The translations under genes and the position numbers were made by a program. From the NCBI GenBank assembly GCA_049322715.1, contig JBMOQP010000022.1, forward strand, positions 1 through 64,000: 64,000 nt of DNA. The letters run 5' to 3'. Source of the stretch: Thiofaba sp049322715 (GTDB lineage: Bacteria > Pseudomonadota > Gammaproteobacteria > Halothiobacillales > Halothiobacillaceae). Below the pieces are notes generated by a model. The model saw nothing but the letters and a program-made list of their open reading frames with translations. It was not told the origin of the DNA and searched no databases. Positions 1-8,628 of the stretch are shown piece by piece (position 1 is the first letter of the stretch; each line of letters begins with the position of its first letter).

Positions 1-212
1 GCCACCTACAACCTCATCCGCATGGGAACGATCGGCGGGTGGTGGCGAGGTGCCCATGTGTAGGACAGGTGCGTCAAGAATGCGCCGGGGAGCCGTGAAA
101 ACCGCTCTCCGAGTGGTCAAGAGGCCCCTATCAGCGGGCCTTGCCCCGCGGATCGGCCGGTGGCACAACGTCCCGTCGGGCAATCTCAGAATTTTTTCAA
201 CGGCCTGTTAGC
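1..212 (+). mobile_element. 3' remnant of an IS5-like insertion sequence
   Basis: The first frame reads the last 20 codons of a transposase-like protein (ATYNLIRMG...) and stops at 61-63; the YNLIRM motif resembles the C-terminal end of IS5-family transposases. The sequence after the stop ends near 191-210 in ATTTTTTCAACGGCCTG, which resembles the terminal inverted repeat of such elements. The 5' part lies outside the window, so whether the element is intact cannot be judged. No gene is visible in 64-404. Assignment to IS5 rests on one short motif and the end sequence only. Confidence 0.5.
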
Positions 213-280
213 GGGCTTCGCCAGCTTCGCGTTAGGCGTAATGCGCCGGATGATCTACGTTCGTGGCGCCCACCCCATTT

Positions 281-306
281 GGCGGATTACGCTCTGCTAA
301 TCCGTC
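281..306. repeat. Small dispersed palindrome (GGCGGATTA type)
   Basis: GGCGGATTA pairs with TAATCCGTC around an 8-nt loop, with one G.T pair. Sequences of the form GGCGGATTACGC...GCTAATCCGCC are widespread short interspersed repeats in gammaproteobacterial genomes. A degenerate relative lies at 10687-10717 (TGGATTACGC...TCATCCGGGC). It fills the gap between the IS remnant and the first intact gene. Confidence 0.5.
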
Positions 307-404
307 CTGCATGGGTTGGACTTGGGTAGATACCTATGCCTCGTGAGAGGGTGAGGCTGCGAGGTCAGGATGAGCTTTTGCGGCTTGCTGCTAAGATCCG
401 TCAT

Positions 405-1013
405 ATGAAAGGCATGCTTCCCATACTGGCGCTCGGAATCTTCGCCACATGGTCCGGCACCGTGGCGGCGGACATCTATGCCTACACCGATGCCAACGGC
501 GTGCGTCACATCACCAACGTGCCGCAGGGCGACAAGCGCTACGAGCTGATCTACAAGAGCCGCCATACCAAGCCGAAGGGCTGGAGCGATTCGCCTTCCG
601 TCGCGCACTGGCGGCTGAACCCGTCGGCCTACGACGACCTGATCCGCAGCACGGCAAGCCAGAACGGCATCGATCCCTCCCTGGTCCGCGCGGTGATGCA
701 TGCCGAGAGCGGCTTCAACCCACAGGCGGTATCGCCCAAGGGCGCGACAGGGCTGATGCAGCTCATGCCAGCCACGGCCTCCCGCTTCGGCGTGAACAAC
801 ATCTACGACCCCAACGAGAACGTGCGCGGCGGAGTGGCCTACCTGCGTTTCCTGCTCAACCTGTTCAACGGGGATGTGCGCCTGGCCGTCGCCGCCTACA
901 ACGCGGGGGAGGGGGCGGTGAAGAAGTTCGGCGGCATCCCGCCGTACGACGAAACCATCACCTATGTCGCGCGGGTGATGAACCTGCATGGTCGCTACCG
1001 TGCCCAGCCCTGA
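405..1013 (+). CDS. Lytic transglycosylase, DUF4124 plus Slt domain
   Basis: Periplasmic murein-cleaving enzyme of 202 residues. From ATG 405 the protein opens with a clear signal peptide (about residues 1-22, ending TVAA). A DUF4124-like segment follows (IYAYTDANGVRHITN), then an Slt/GEWL-type catalytic domain: the catalytic Glu is E101 in MHAESGF, followed by GLMQ (116-119) and AYNAGE (164-169). An upstream in-frame ATG at 336 would put 23 charged residues before the signal peptide and is less likely. The next gene starts inside its last codons (26-bp overlap), suggesting translational coupling. The family cleaves the MurNAc-GlcNAc bond; the specific role here is not evident. Confidence 0.88.
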   Translation: MKGMLPILALGIFATWSGTVAADIYAYTDANGVRHITNVPQGDKRYELIYKSRHTKPKGWSDSPSVAHWRLNPSAYDDLIRSTASQNGIDPSLVRAVMHAESGFNPQAVSPKGATGLMQLMPATASRFGVNNIYDPNENVRGGVAYLRFLLNLFNGDVRLAVAAYNAGEGAVKKFGGIPPYDETITYVARVMNLHGRYRAQP

Positions 1014-1485
1014 TCCCGGAACGGTCCAGGCCGAACTGGAGGACTTCCTTGCCAGCCGGCGCTCGCTGGTGCTCGGTACCCAGGGCGAGGATGGCCGCGT
1101 CGAATTGAGCGTGGCGCCCTTCGTCCCCTTCGAGCATGGCTTGGCCGTGTTCCTCAGCGACCTTGCCCCGCATACCGCCAACTTGCGGCGGACGGGGGGC
1201 GCCGAAGTGTTGCTGCTCGAGGATGAAGCCGAGGTGCGCCAACCGTTTGCACGCACCCGGGTGAGCCTCACATGCAGTGTCGGGATGCTCGACCGGGAGG
1301 ATGCACAGGGCAGAGTGGTGCTGGAGGCCATGGAAGCGGCCTTCGGCGGCATCGTGCCGCTGCTGCGCGGCCTGCCCGATTTTCACCTCTTCGTCCTGGC
1401 GCCGACCGGGGGCCGCTTTGTTGCGGGTTTCGGTCGTGCCTTCCGGCTGGAAGGGCTGCGGGTGGTCGAGCATCTTGGGAGGTGA
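988..1485 (+). CDS. PNPOx-fold flavin/heme-utilisation (HugZ-like) protein
   Basis: 165-residue protein matching the N-terminal split-barrel domain of the pyridoxamine-phosphate-oxidase/HugZ family: a helix with LASRRSLVLGT, then strands resembling the flavin- or heme-binding barrel (SVAPFVPFEHGLAVFLSDLAPHT). HugZ proteins are longer and carry an extra C-terminal domain, which is absent here, so this is a short member. Substrate and cofactor cannot be read from the sequence. It overlaps the end of the preceding transglycosylase by 26 bp. A perfect 13-bp hairpin follows it. Confidence 0.75.
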   Translation: MVATVPSPDPGTVQAELEDFLASRRSLVLGTQGEDGRVELSVAPFVPFEHGLAVFLSDLAPHTANLRRTGGAEVLLLEDEAEVRQPFARTRVSLTCSVGMLDREDAQGRVVLEAMEAAFGGIVPLLRGLPDFHLFVLAPTGGRFVAGFGRAFRLEGLRVVEHLGR

Positions 1486-1495
1486 CGAGTGACAA

Positions 1496-1528
1496 GTCAG
1501 TGGTGACAGCCAAGTTGTCACCACTGAC
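1496..1528. terminator. 13-bp palindrome between convergent genes
   Basis: GTCAGTGGTGACA and its exact complement flank a 7-nt loop. It sits between the HugZ-like gene and the 3' end of dusA (minus strand), so it is placed to end transcription from both sides. There is no clear T-run. A related TGGTCAGT palindrome lies between greA and serS (42211-42240), so this may belong to a repeat family rather than be a dedicated terminator. Confidence 0.5.
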
Positions 1529-1530
1529 CC

Positions 1531-2517
1531 TCAGATCTCCACGCCGACGTGCCGCAGCGCCTCGCGCAGCACCTCGGGCGTGCTGCCCTTGCGCGGCGCT
1601 TTTTCGCTCAGGTGGCGGCGGAATGCCCTGGCGCCCGTCTGGCCATGGAAGGCGCCGAGGATGTGGCGGGTCATGGCGTGCAGCGGCGTCCCCTTGTCCC
1701 ATTCGGCCTGCACATAGTCCATCCAGGCGCGCATGACGGCTTCGGGCAGGGGATCCGACTGCTCGCTCCCGTACAGGCGCCGGTCGGCCTCGCGCAGCAG
1801 GAATGGGTTCTCGTAGGCCGCGCGACCGATCATCACCCCGTCCACGTGCGCAAGCTGCGCCTCGGCCTCATCGAGGCTGCGGATGCCGCCGTTGATCATG
1901 ATGGTCAGGTGGGGGAAGTCCTGCTTAAGCCGGTGCACCATCTCGTAGCGCAGTGGCGGAATATCCCGGTTCTCCTTGGGCGAGAGCCCCTGCAGCCAGG
2001 CCTTGCGCGCATGGACGATGAACACCTCGCAGCCGGCGGCGGCCACCTGCTCGACAAAGCCGGCCAGCGGCTCGTAGCCCTCCTGATGGTCGATGCCGAT
2101 GCGCGACTTGACCGTTACCGGTACCGTGACCGCCTCGCGCATGGCCGCGACGCACTCGGCGACCAGCCCGGGCTCGGCCATCAGGCAGGCGCCGAATCGG
2201 CCGCTCTGCACCCGGTCTGATGGGCAGCCGACGTTCAGGTTGATCTCGTCATAGCCGAATTCCGCCCCGATCCTGCTGCTTTCGGCGAGATCCCGCGGAT
2301 CGCTGCCGCCCAGCTGCAGGGCCACGGGGTGCTCCAGGGGGCTGAAGGCCAGATGCCGTTCGGCGTCGCCATGCAGGATGGCGCCGGTGGTAACCATCTC
2401 GGTATAGAGCAGGGTCTCGCGGCTGAGCAGGCGGAAGAAGAACCGCGCATGGCGGTCCGTCCAGTCGAGCATCGGCGCGGTGGCGAGCCGCCGGTGGCGG
2501 CGAATCGGATCGGTCAT
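1531..2517 (-). CDS. dusA: tRNA-dihydrouridine(20/20a) synthase
   Basis: FMN- and NADPH-dependent enzyme that reduces uridines 20/20a in the tRNA D-loop. The 328-residue protein has the DusA signature near the N terminus (PMLDWTDRH, residues 15-23) and the active-site segment NVGCPS (95-100) with the Cys of GCP at 98, followed by the family motif SGRFGACLM. A TIM-barrel then a helical tRNA-binding domain is the known family layout, and the length fits. It starts 12 bp downstream of mltF on the same strand, so the two are probably co-transcribed. It ends head-on against the HugZ-like gene with a palindrome between them. Confidence 0.96.
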   Translation of the reverse strand: MTDPIRRHRRLATAPMLDWTDRHARFFFRLLSRETLLYTEMVTTGAILHGDAERHLAFSPLEHPVALQLGGSDPRDLAESSRIGAEFGYDEINLNVGCPSDRVQSGRFGACLMAEPGLVAECVAAMREAVTVPVTVKSRIGIDHQEGYEPLAGFVEQVAAAGCEVFIVHARKAWLQGLSPKENRDIPPLRYEMVHRLKQDFPHLTIMINGGIRSLDEAEAQLAHVDGVMIGRAAYENPFLLREADRRLYGSEQSDPLPEAVMRAWMDYVQAEWDKGTPLHAMTRHILGAFHGQTGARAFRRHLSEKAPRKGSTPEVLREALRHVGVEI

Positions 2518-2529
2518 GGGGGAAGGCCG

Positions 2530-4041
2530 TCAAGAAGGGGCATGGGCCACCATGCGGGGGACCCGCTCGGTGACCCAGATCATCAGGTCGTAGTAGGCAC
2601 GGATGCTGTCCACGTAGTCCAGGGTCAGCTGGCGCCGCTTGCGGCCGTAGGCGCTGCCCTGGGATTCGTCCAGCAGTGCGGTGCGGAATGCGTCCCAGCC
2701 GAGAGGGGTGCCGTGCGCGCGCTGGTGACGGCGGATCGCGCCATAGACGGTGCCGATGCCGATGTTGTAGGCGGCCAGCGCGAACCACGGCCGCTCGACC
2801 TCGGCCAGGTCCTTCGGCAGTTGCTGCTGCAGCAGGTCGAGGTAGCGGGCCGCCCCCTCGATGCTCGAGGGGGCATCGTGCGGGTTCGTGATGCCGAGTT
2901 CGAGGGCCGTCGGGGCGGTGAACTGCATCATGCCGCGCGTGCCGCTCGGGGCTACGGCGGCAGGGTCCCAGCGGGACTCCTGGTAGCCGAGCGCGGCGAG
3001 CAGGCGCCAATCCAGGCCGTGTTTTTTGGCGGACCGGATGAAGTGCTGGCGGTAGGCGGGCAGGCGGTGGCGCACGTCGCGCACGAACTGCCGGGTGCCG
3101 TCGGGATCGAGGCTGTCGAGGTGGTCGAAATAGCGCTCGATGATACGGTCCAGTTCCCCGCTCTGCTTGTTCTCCTCGATGAAGCGCACCGCCAGCGCGT
3201 GCAGGCTGTCGTCTGCGCCGGGCGGGAAGGCCCAGGCGTAATCCCTCGGCTCCCCCACGTCGAAGGCCACCTTCACCTCGGGGAAGACCTTCCTGGCCCA
3301 GCGTGCCATCGATGAATCGATCAGGGCATAGTCCAGTTCTTTGCTGGCCAGCATGGCGACCAGGTCTGTGCCGGACACCTTCTGCATGGGCTGGGGCACG
3401 ATCTCGGGATTGCTCCGGTTGAGGTCGCGCAGCGTCTCCGCATGGCTGCTGCCCGCCACCACGCTGATGTAGGCGTTGCCGATGTCCTCCAGGCTTTCGG
3501 GATCGCCCAGCCCCTCACGCACCACAAGCTGCTGGCGGACCTGCATGTAACTCGGGCCGAAATTCACCTGGTGCATGCGCTCCGGACTGACGATCAGTCC
3601 CGCAGCCCCCATGTGCACCTGGCCACGGCGCACCATCTCGTAGACCTCGCTCAGGGATGCGGCCGGGATGAATTCGACCTCGACACCCAGTGTGTCCGCG
3701 AAGGCCCGGGCCAGATCGGCCTCCAGGCCGCTGACTTCGCCGTTCTCGTTCTTGAAATAGGTGAGGGGGCCCTCGCGGGTGGCGACGCGCAGCATGCCCT
3801 TGCCCAGCACGTCCTCGACCTGGGTCAGCCCGCCTACACCGGGGGGCATGCCCCGGTCGATCTCCACGTTGAACTGCAGCATCAGCCAGAAGATGGGCAC
3901 GACGAACAGCCCGATCAGTCCGATCGGGCTGACCTTGCAGGGGGCGGGCTGGTGCCGTTTGGCGTTGCGGACGGACCCGTGGGATATCGCCCTGCGAGGG
4001 ATGTTGCGCATTCCAGCGACGTATCGATCGTCGCGCTTCAT
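2530..4041 (-). CDS. mltF: Membrane-bound lytic murein transglycosylase F
   Basis: 503-residue protein with an N-terminal membrane anchor (about 39-57, IGLIGLFVVPIFWL). A periplasmic solute-binding-protein-type regulatory domain follows (about 80-310, from GMLRVATREGPLTYF), then a C-terminal Slt catalytic domain with the catalytic Glu at 355 in GYQESRWDP, then GTRGMMQFT and AAYNIG. This domain order and length are diagnostic of MltF (E. coli 518 residues). The frame stays open upstream through a tRNA gene, but that extension is not coding. ATG 4041 is chosen, with ATG 4011 possible; neither has a strong ribosome-binding site. It anchors in the inner or outer membrane and cleaves peptidoglycan. 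Confidence 0.93.
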   Translation of the reverse strand: MKRDDRYVAGMRNIPRRAISHGSVRNAKRHQPAPCKVSPIGLIGLFVVPIFWLMLQFNVEIDRGMPPGVGGLTQVEDVLGKGMLRVATREGPLTYFKNENGEVSGLEADLARAFADTLGVEVEFIPAASLSEVYEMVRRGQVHMGAAGLIVSPERMHQVNFGPSYMQVRQQLVVREGLGDPESLEDIGNAYISVVAGSSHAETLRDLNRSNPEIVPQPMQKVSGTDLVAMLASKELDYALIDSSMARWARKVFPEVKVAFDVGEPRDYAWAFPPGADDSLHALAVRFIEENKQSGELDRIIERYFDHLDSLDPDGTRQFVRDVRHRLPAYRQHFIRSAKKHGLDWRLLAALGYQESRWDPAAVAPSGTRGMMQFTAPTALELGITNPHDAPSSIEGAARYLDLLQQQLPKDLAEVERPWFALAAYNIGIGTVYGAIRRHQRAHGTPLGWDAFRTALLDESQGSAYGRKRRQLTLDYVDSIRAYYDLMIWVTERVPRMVAHAPS

Positions 4042-4113
4042 GCCGGTGTTTGACGCTTGGACTGATGTGCCATTTGCCGATGATGCCGCAAATTGATAAC
4101 CTCTCAAACCTTC

Positions 4114-4206
4114 GGAGGGGTACCGAAGTGGCCGTAACGGGCTCGACTCGAAATCGAGTTGGGGCTTCACCGCCCCACGAGGGTTCGAATCCCTCTCCCT
4201 CCGCCA
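4114..4206 (+). tRNA. tRNA-Ser(CGA)
   Basis: A 93-nt class II tRNA with a 7-bp acceptor stem (GGAGGGG with TCCCTCC), discriminator G and an encoded CCA. The anticodon stem CTCGA/TCGAG carries the loop CTCGAAA with anticodon CGA at 4149-4151. A long variable arm typical of serine tRNAs follows, then the T-arm with TTCGAAT. It reads UCG codons. It lies on the opposite strand to mltF and upstream of a block of dispersed hairpins. No T-rich terminator is evident just downstream. Confidence 0.97.
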
Positions 4207-4276
4207 TCTGATCCAATGTCTGATTCCAGACGTTCTTCCAAGTTCCCCACCGCTCCCCGAATTTGGCGCTTCGCAA

Positions 4277-4326
4277 CAACGCCGACGGGATCGGCGTTGG
4301 CTCGCCGCGAGGCGAGACCCGCAGGG
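4277..4326 (+). repeat. Composite hairpin repeat, modules A and B
   Basis: Hairpin A (4277-4299) is an 8-bp stem CAACGCCG with its complement and the loop ACGGGAT. Hairpin B (4301-4316) is CTCGCC/GGCGAG closed by a GCGA tetraloop. The spacer CCGCAGGG (4319-4326) follows. This is the same A-B-spacer order seen at 10558-10627 (minus) and 19987-20060. Here the expected ANGGAT hairpin C does not follow directly; 4335-4351 instead holds an imperfect hairpin whose ATGGAT loop is on the minus strand. Confidence 0.8.
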
Positions 4327-4397
4327 CGGATGCCGACCATCCATGGCCGGCCCCCTCCGGGTTCACCTTACGGCGAATCCCGATCCGCTGGTCCCTC

Positions 4398-4455
4398 CTC
4401 TCAGTCCCTTCCGGCATCCATGCCGGAAGCCCCTTTGGGGTACGGCCTTCGAGAG
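4398..4455 (-). repeat. Composite hairpin repeat, module D
   Basis: Read on the minus strand, an outer stem (CTCTC with GAGAG, 4455 to 4398) encloses a CCCC-AAA-GGGG hairpin (4440-4430) and an 8-bp hairpin CTTCCGGC with loop ATGGAT (4429-4408). This is the three-way-junction arrangement also seen at 26976, 27541 and 34981. It is the clear case in this window where the GGA loop is not on the sense strand of the nearest downstream gene. Confidence 0.8.
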
Positions 4456-4469
4456 CCCGACGGATCGGT

Positions 4470-4487
4470 GAATCCATGGATGGATTC
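4470..4487 (+). repeat. ANGGAT stem-loop (ATGGAT)
   Basis: GAATCC with its exact complement around the hexaloop ATGGAT, closed by C-G. It resembles module C at 10558 and 26761, with the same GGATTCCG arm, and lies about 120 nt upstream of the R3H-ATPase gene on its sense strand. It may be the C hairpin of the A-B repeat at 4277, separated from it by an inserted D module. The rest of 4207-4605 contains no recognisable gene. Confidence 0.75.
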
Positions 4488-4605
4488 CGCCGCGTCCAGC
4501 GCTCGTTTTCATCAGTCTTGGCGAGTCGCCTCGCGAGCCTTGAACCAATCCCGCAGAAATTGGTCTTTGGCTTGCATAAGTGACTGATCCTCAAGACCCA
4601 AGAGC

Positions 4606-6123
4606 GTGAACGCAACGAACATTCACAACGACGACCTGCCCCTCCTGATCGCCGCCCTCCCGCTCGCCCTCCGGGAGCGTCTGCATGCCTTGCCCGCCAG
4701 CGACCTGGTGGAGGTGGTGCTGGACCTCGGTCGGGTGCCGGAGGCGCGTTTCGCGGAAGGCGGGCAAAGGCTCGGCGACCAGCCCGCCAGCCGCGAGGAC
4801 CTCGACCACGTGGTCGCACACCTTGGCGAGTTCTCCGCCGACAATCGTGCCGGCATCGAGCGCACCCTGCACCGCATCTCTGCCATTCGCAACCGCAAGG
4901 GCGAGGTGGTGGGACTGACCCTGCGCGTCGGCCGCGCGGTGTCGGGCACCATCGACCTCATCCGTGACGTGATCGAGTCCGGCGCCAACGTGCTGATGGT
5001 CGGCCGTCCCGGCGTGGGCAAAACCACCAAGCTTCGCGAGATCGCCCGCACCCTGGCGGACGAACTCCAGCGCCGGGTCATGGTGATCGACACCTCCAAC
5101 GAGATCGCGGGCGACGGCGACATCCCGCACCCGGCCATCGGCGGCGCGCGGCGCATGCAGGTAGGCCATCCCGACCGCCAGCACGCGGTGATGATCGAGG
5201 CGGTGGAGAACCACATGCCGCAGGTCATCATCGTCGACGAGATCGGCACCGCCGCCGAGGCGGCGGCCGCCCGCACCATCGCCGAGCGTGGCGTGCAGCT
5301 GATCGCCACCGCGCACGGCAACACGCTCGAGAACCTTGTCATGAACCCCACGCTGTCCGATCTCGTGGGGGGCGTGCAGACGGTGACCCTGGGCGACGAC
5401 GAGGCGCGCTTCCGCGGCACGCAGAAGACCGTGACCGAGAGGAAGGGCCCGCCCACTTTCGACGTTGTGGTCGAGATCGTGGCGCGCGACGAACTGATCG
5501 TGCATGCCGATACCGCCGCGGCGGTGGATCAGTTGCTGCGCGGCCGGGAGCCCTCCGGCGAGCGGCGCGGCAGCGGCGGGATGCCGGTCGCGGGTGTGTT
5601 CGAGCACAAGCCCGCGAAGCTCCCCGAGGCCCCGCGCACGACGGTGCCGGTCAAGCCCTCGGGCACGGTCCGCATTTATCCCTATGCCATCAGCCGCGAC
5701 CAGATCGAGCGCGTGCTGCGCGACCTGCGCCTTGACGCCCGCACTGTGCCCCACCCGGACGCGGCCGACATGGTCGTGGCGCTGCGCTCGCGCGGCGACG
5801 ACCCGCGCCTGCAGCAGCTTGTGCGCGCCATGGGGATCCCGCTGCACCTGGTGAAGAAGAACACCACTGCGCAGATCAGCAAACTCCTGCGCGAGGTATT
5901 CCACCAGTATCCGGACCTGGAGGAGGACGAGGCGAGGGAGGCCCTGCTCGAGGCCGAGGATGGGATTCGGCGCGCCCTGGAGGAGGGCGTGGTGGTCGAG
6001 CTCGCACCTCGCAGCTCCGCGCTCCGGCAGTTGCAGCACAAGCTGGTCGTGCAGCACCGGATGGTTGCGGAGAGCTTCGGCAGCGAGCCGCAACGGCGCC
6101 TGGCGATCTACCCGTCCGAATGA
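4606..6123 (+). CDS. R3H-domain AAA+ ATPase (Ycf45/SpoIIIAA type)
   Basis: 505-residue soluble protein. Residues about 110-320 form a RecA/AAA-like ATPase related to Ycf45 and SpoIIIAA: Walker A GRPGVGKTT (133-141), Walker B QVIIVDEIG (206-214) and the downstream motif LIATAHGNTLENL. The C-terminal about 60 residues form an R3H single-stranded nucleic-acid-binding domain (RQLQHKLV). Start is GTG 4606; no other start fits the conserved N-terminal helix better. The molecular role of this family in proteobacteria is not settled. A 78-bp gap separates it from the following unknown gene, and ANGGAT repeats lie upstream. Confidence 0.88.
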   Translation: MNATNIHNDDLPLLIAALPLALRERLHALPASDLVEVVLDLGRVPEARFAEGGQRLGDQPASREDLDHVVAHLGEFSADNRAGIERTLHRISAIRNRKGEVVGLTLRVGRAVSGTIDLIRDVIESGANVLMVGRPGVGKTTKLREIARTLADELQRRVMVIDTSNEIAGDGDIPHPAIGGARRMQVGHPDRQHAVMIEAVENHMPQVIIVDEIGTAAEAAAARTIAERGVQLIATAHGNTLENLVMNPTLSDLVGGVQTVTLGDDEARFRGTQKTVTERKGPPTFDVVVEIVARDELIVHADTAAAVDQLLRGREPSGERRGSGGMPVAGVFEHKPAKLPEAPRTTVPVKPSGTVRIYPYAISRDQIERVLRDLRLDARTVPHPDAADMVVALRSRGDDPRLQQLVRAMGIPLHLVKKNTTAQISKLLREVFHQYPDLEEDEAREALLEAEDGIRRALEEGVVVELAPRSSALRQLQHKLVVQHRMVAESFGSEPQRRLAIYPSE

Positions 6124-6201
6124 GACCGCGTCTCCCATGGGTCCGCTCTATAGTCAAAAGCAGTGCGGCACTGATTTCCCGGTCCGGGAAAGGGGGAGGG
6201 C

Positions 6202-6933
6202 ATGACCAAGTTCTCGATCATGGTGGATGAGGTCCACAGGGTGCTGGGCTGGATACCCGGCCCACGTTCCGAGGCATTGCGGGAGAGGCTTGTCAGGCTC
6301 TGCCGTGAGCACTGGCAGGAGATGCGCGGGCCCATGCCAAGTACCTGCCTGGCGAAGGCTCTGTGGGGGACGCCGCCCCATCTTTCCTCCCTCTTCGCCC
6401 ATCTGTACGCCATCGGCGACTCGCGCCTGGCGGACGTGCTTGGCCATATGGAGCCACAACAGGGGCTGGCGCTGCTCGTGCTCGCCGAGATCGAGCACGG
6501 GGAGGCTGAGGGCGCTCGCAGCGCGTATGCGGAGATGCACGTTTTCGAGTCCCCCGCGGCGCGCGAGGCCTGGCTGGATAGCCTGCGAGCCGGGCCGGGT
6601 GGTCATGCGCCGGATGCGAGGCTGCGGCACGCCCATCGTCCCGTCCTCTGGAGGGCGGTGGTGGAGTTCGCCACCCAGACCGGGCGCTGGGATCTCGATG
6701 GCGTGCTGGCCGGTCTCGGGCTGTTGGGGGAGGTCCAGGCCGGGGCGCTGCCGGTGGAGCCGGACGCGCAGCCCATCCTGGCACTGCTCGATGAGCTCGG
6801 CGTGACCATCCTCGGCGTCGAGGCGGATCACTTGCGCTTTGCGGTGCGCGGCGAGGAGCACGAGCCCGTCCACGTCAGGAAGATCGCGGAGATGCTGGCC
6901 GAGGGGCGGGAGGCGGAAGGGCTCGAGGCCTGA
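6202..6933 (+). CDS. Conserved hypothetical protein, 243 aa
   Basis: I do not recognise this family. The protein is predicted soluble, with no signal peptide or membrane segment, and is mostly helical and rich in Glu, Ala, Leu and Arg. The start is supported by a good ribosome-binding site (GGGGGAGG just upstream of ATG 6202). Codon usage matches the neighbours, so it is unlikely to be spurious. It could be co-transcribed with the R3H ATPase 78 bp upstream. It ends 106 bp before the 3' end of the chemoreceptor on the other strand; that gap is GC-rich with no clear terminator. Confidence 0.7.
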   Translation: MTKFSIMVDEVHRVLGWIPGPRSEALRERLVRLCREHWQEMRGPMPSTCLAKALWGTPPHLSSLFAHLYAIGDSRLADVLGHMEPQQGLALLVLAEIEHGEAEGARSAYAEMHVFESPAAREAWLDSLRAGPGGHAPDARLRHAHRPVLWRAVVEFATQTGRWDLDGVLAGLGLLGEVQAGALPVEPDAQPILALLDELGVTILGVEADHLRFAVRGEEHEPVHVRKIAEMLAEGREAEGLEA

Positions 6934-7039
6934 AGGTCCCATGGCCGCGGGGGATGGGGGCAGTCCCCGATTTCCATCCGGGGGCGGGATCAGGGGCCGG
7001 AAGCGCCCATGCCCCCGAGGCTGAACGTGCCGGGCCGAT

Positions 7040-8551
7040 TCAGCCGATCCGGCTGAATCCATCCACCAGTGCGCGCTGCTGGTTGGCCGGGCAGGCAAGA
7101 CGGTCGCTGGCGTCGGTGACGCTGGCGGACATCTGCATGGTCTTGTCGGCGAGGTCGCGAACAGCGGCGATGTTTTCGCTGATATCGCCGGACACCGCAC
7201 TCTGTTCCTCGACCGCGGCGGCGACCTGCGTATTCATCTCGTGGATGGTGCTGACGGCACGGGCGATGTCCTCCAGGGTTCGGCCGGCCGCATGGGCCTG
7301 TTCCACCACGTTCCTGGCCTGTTCTTCGTTTGCCTGCATGGCTCGCGCCGCCTCGCGGGCTCGCCCCTGAAGCTGCTCGATCATCCTTTGGATCTGTGTA
7401 GTTGCGTCCTGGGTCTTGAGGGCCAGTGAACGCACCTCGTCCGCGACGACCGCAAAGCCCCGTCCCTGTTCGCCAGCGCGGGCCGCCTCGATGGCGGCAT
7501 TGAGCGCCAACAGGTCGGTCTGCTCGGCGATGTAGCGAATGACATTGATGATGGTGCCGATTTCCTGGCTTTCCTTTTCCATCTGTTCGATGGTGTGTTC
7601 GGTATGGCTGACCTCCTCGGCCACCGAGGTGATCGCATTGACGGCGGTCATGACCACCTCCCGGCCTTCGTGCGCCTTATGGTCGGCTTCGTTGGCGGCA
7701 TGGGCCGTCCCGGCGGTCACCCGTGCGATCTCGTTGATGGCGAGGGACATCTCGTGCATCGCGCTCGCGGTCTGATCGATGCGAGTTTGTTGCTGGGCGA
7801 CCCCCGCGGATGTGTCGTTCTCGGCGTGGCTGACCATGCGCGCGTTTTCACTGACCTGATGGGCATTGGCCTGGATGCGGCGGAGTATGGTCCTGTTGTT
7901 GGCCTGCATTATGCGTATGGCCATCTCAGCCTGGGCAGTCTCGTCCAGCCGTCCGGTGAAGGCGCGCAGGGTGACCGGGGCGTGCGTCACCGCGCGAGCC
8001 AGCGCGCCCAGGTGCTGCAGGGGACGGAGGATCAGGGCGGCCAGGATGAGGCTGCCCATACCGAAAGCAGCCAGAAGGAAGGCCATGAGGGCGCCGGACA
8101 ATCCAGACAGGGAAATTCCCACAAGGATGGCGGTGGCCATGGTGATGGCGAACAGGATTCGGTTGCGAATGGAGTCCAGCAGGCCCGCCTTGAAGGGAGA
8201 CTTTCCCTTCCACAGGTTCTTGTACAGCTTTTCCGCCCGCTCGACGTGGGATTTCTCCGGTTTCTCGCGTACTGACTCGTGGCCAACGATCTCCCCACCA
8301 GCAAACAGTGGGGTGACATGCGCCTCGACCCATTATTGATTGCCATTCTTGCAGCGGTTCTTCACCAGGCCCAGCCACGGCTTGCCGGCCTTGAGGTTCG
8401 CCCACAGGTCGGCGAAGGCGGCTGGGGGCATGTCCGGATGGCGCACAACGTTGTGGCTCGCGCCTATCAGTTCGGCATCCTCGAAGCCGGAAACCTTCTT
8501 GAAATCCTCGTTGACGTAGGTGATGACGCCCTTCACATTAGGAGGATGCAA
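7040..8551 (-). pseudogene. Aer-like PAS chemoreceptor, broken by an in-frame stop
   Basis: One reading frame carries an Aer-type receptor: a PAS domain (GVITYVNEDFKKVSGF, then NVVRHPDMP), a membrane region (ILFAITMATAILVG and following) and a methyl-accepting signalling domain with the hairpin motif EQGRGFAVVADEVRSLA. A TAA at 8335-8333 interrupts it exactly where the family has Tyr (KNGNQ-stop-WVEAHVTPL), with the frame unbroken on both sides. The 5' end is also short: the only usable start is TTG 8551, and the usual 20-25-residue N-terminal cap is missing. A downstream ATG at 8140 could still make a receptor without PAS. Loss of function is likely; a sequencing error at one base is the alternative. 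Confidence 0.85.
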
Positions 8552-8628
8552 GGCTTGGTATAAGCTTAGTATTATACTCAGATATTTGCCGGGCGAGTCT
8601 CATCCCCAAGCTGCTAGACTTCGCGCCC

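Noticed and set aside
4042..4344. N-terminal extension of mltF through the tRNA-Ser gene
   Set aside because: The frame is open but translates tRNA sequence (RERDSNPRGAV..., a well-known artefact); the protein family starts near 4041.
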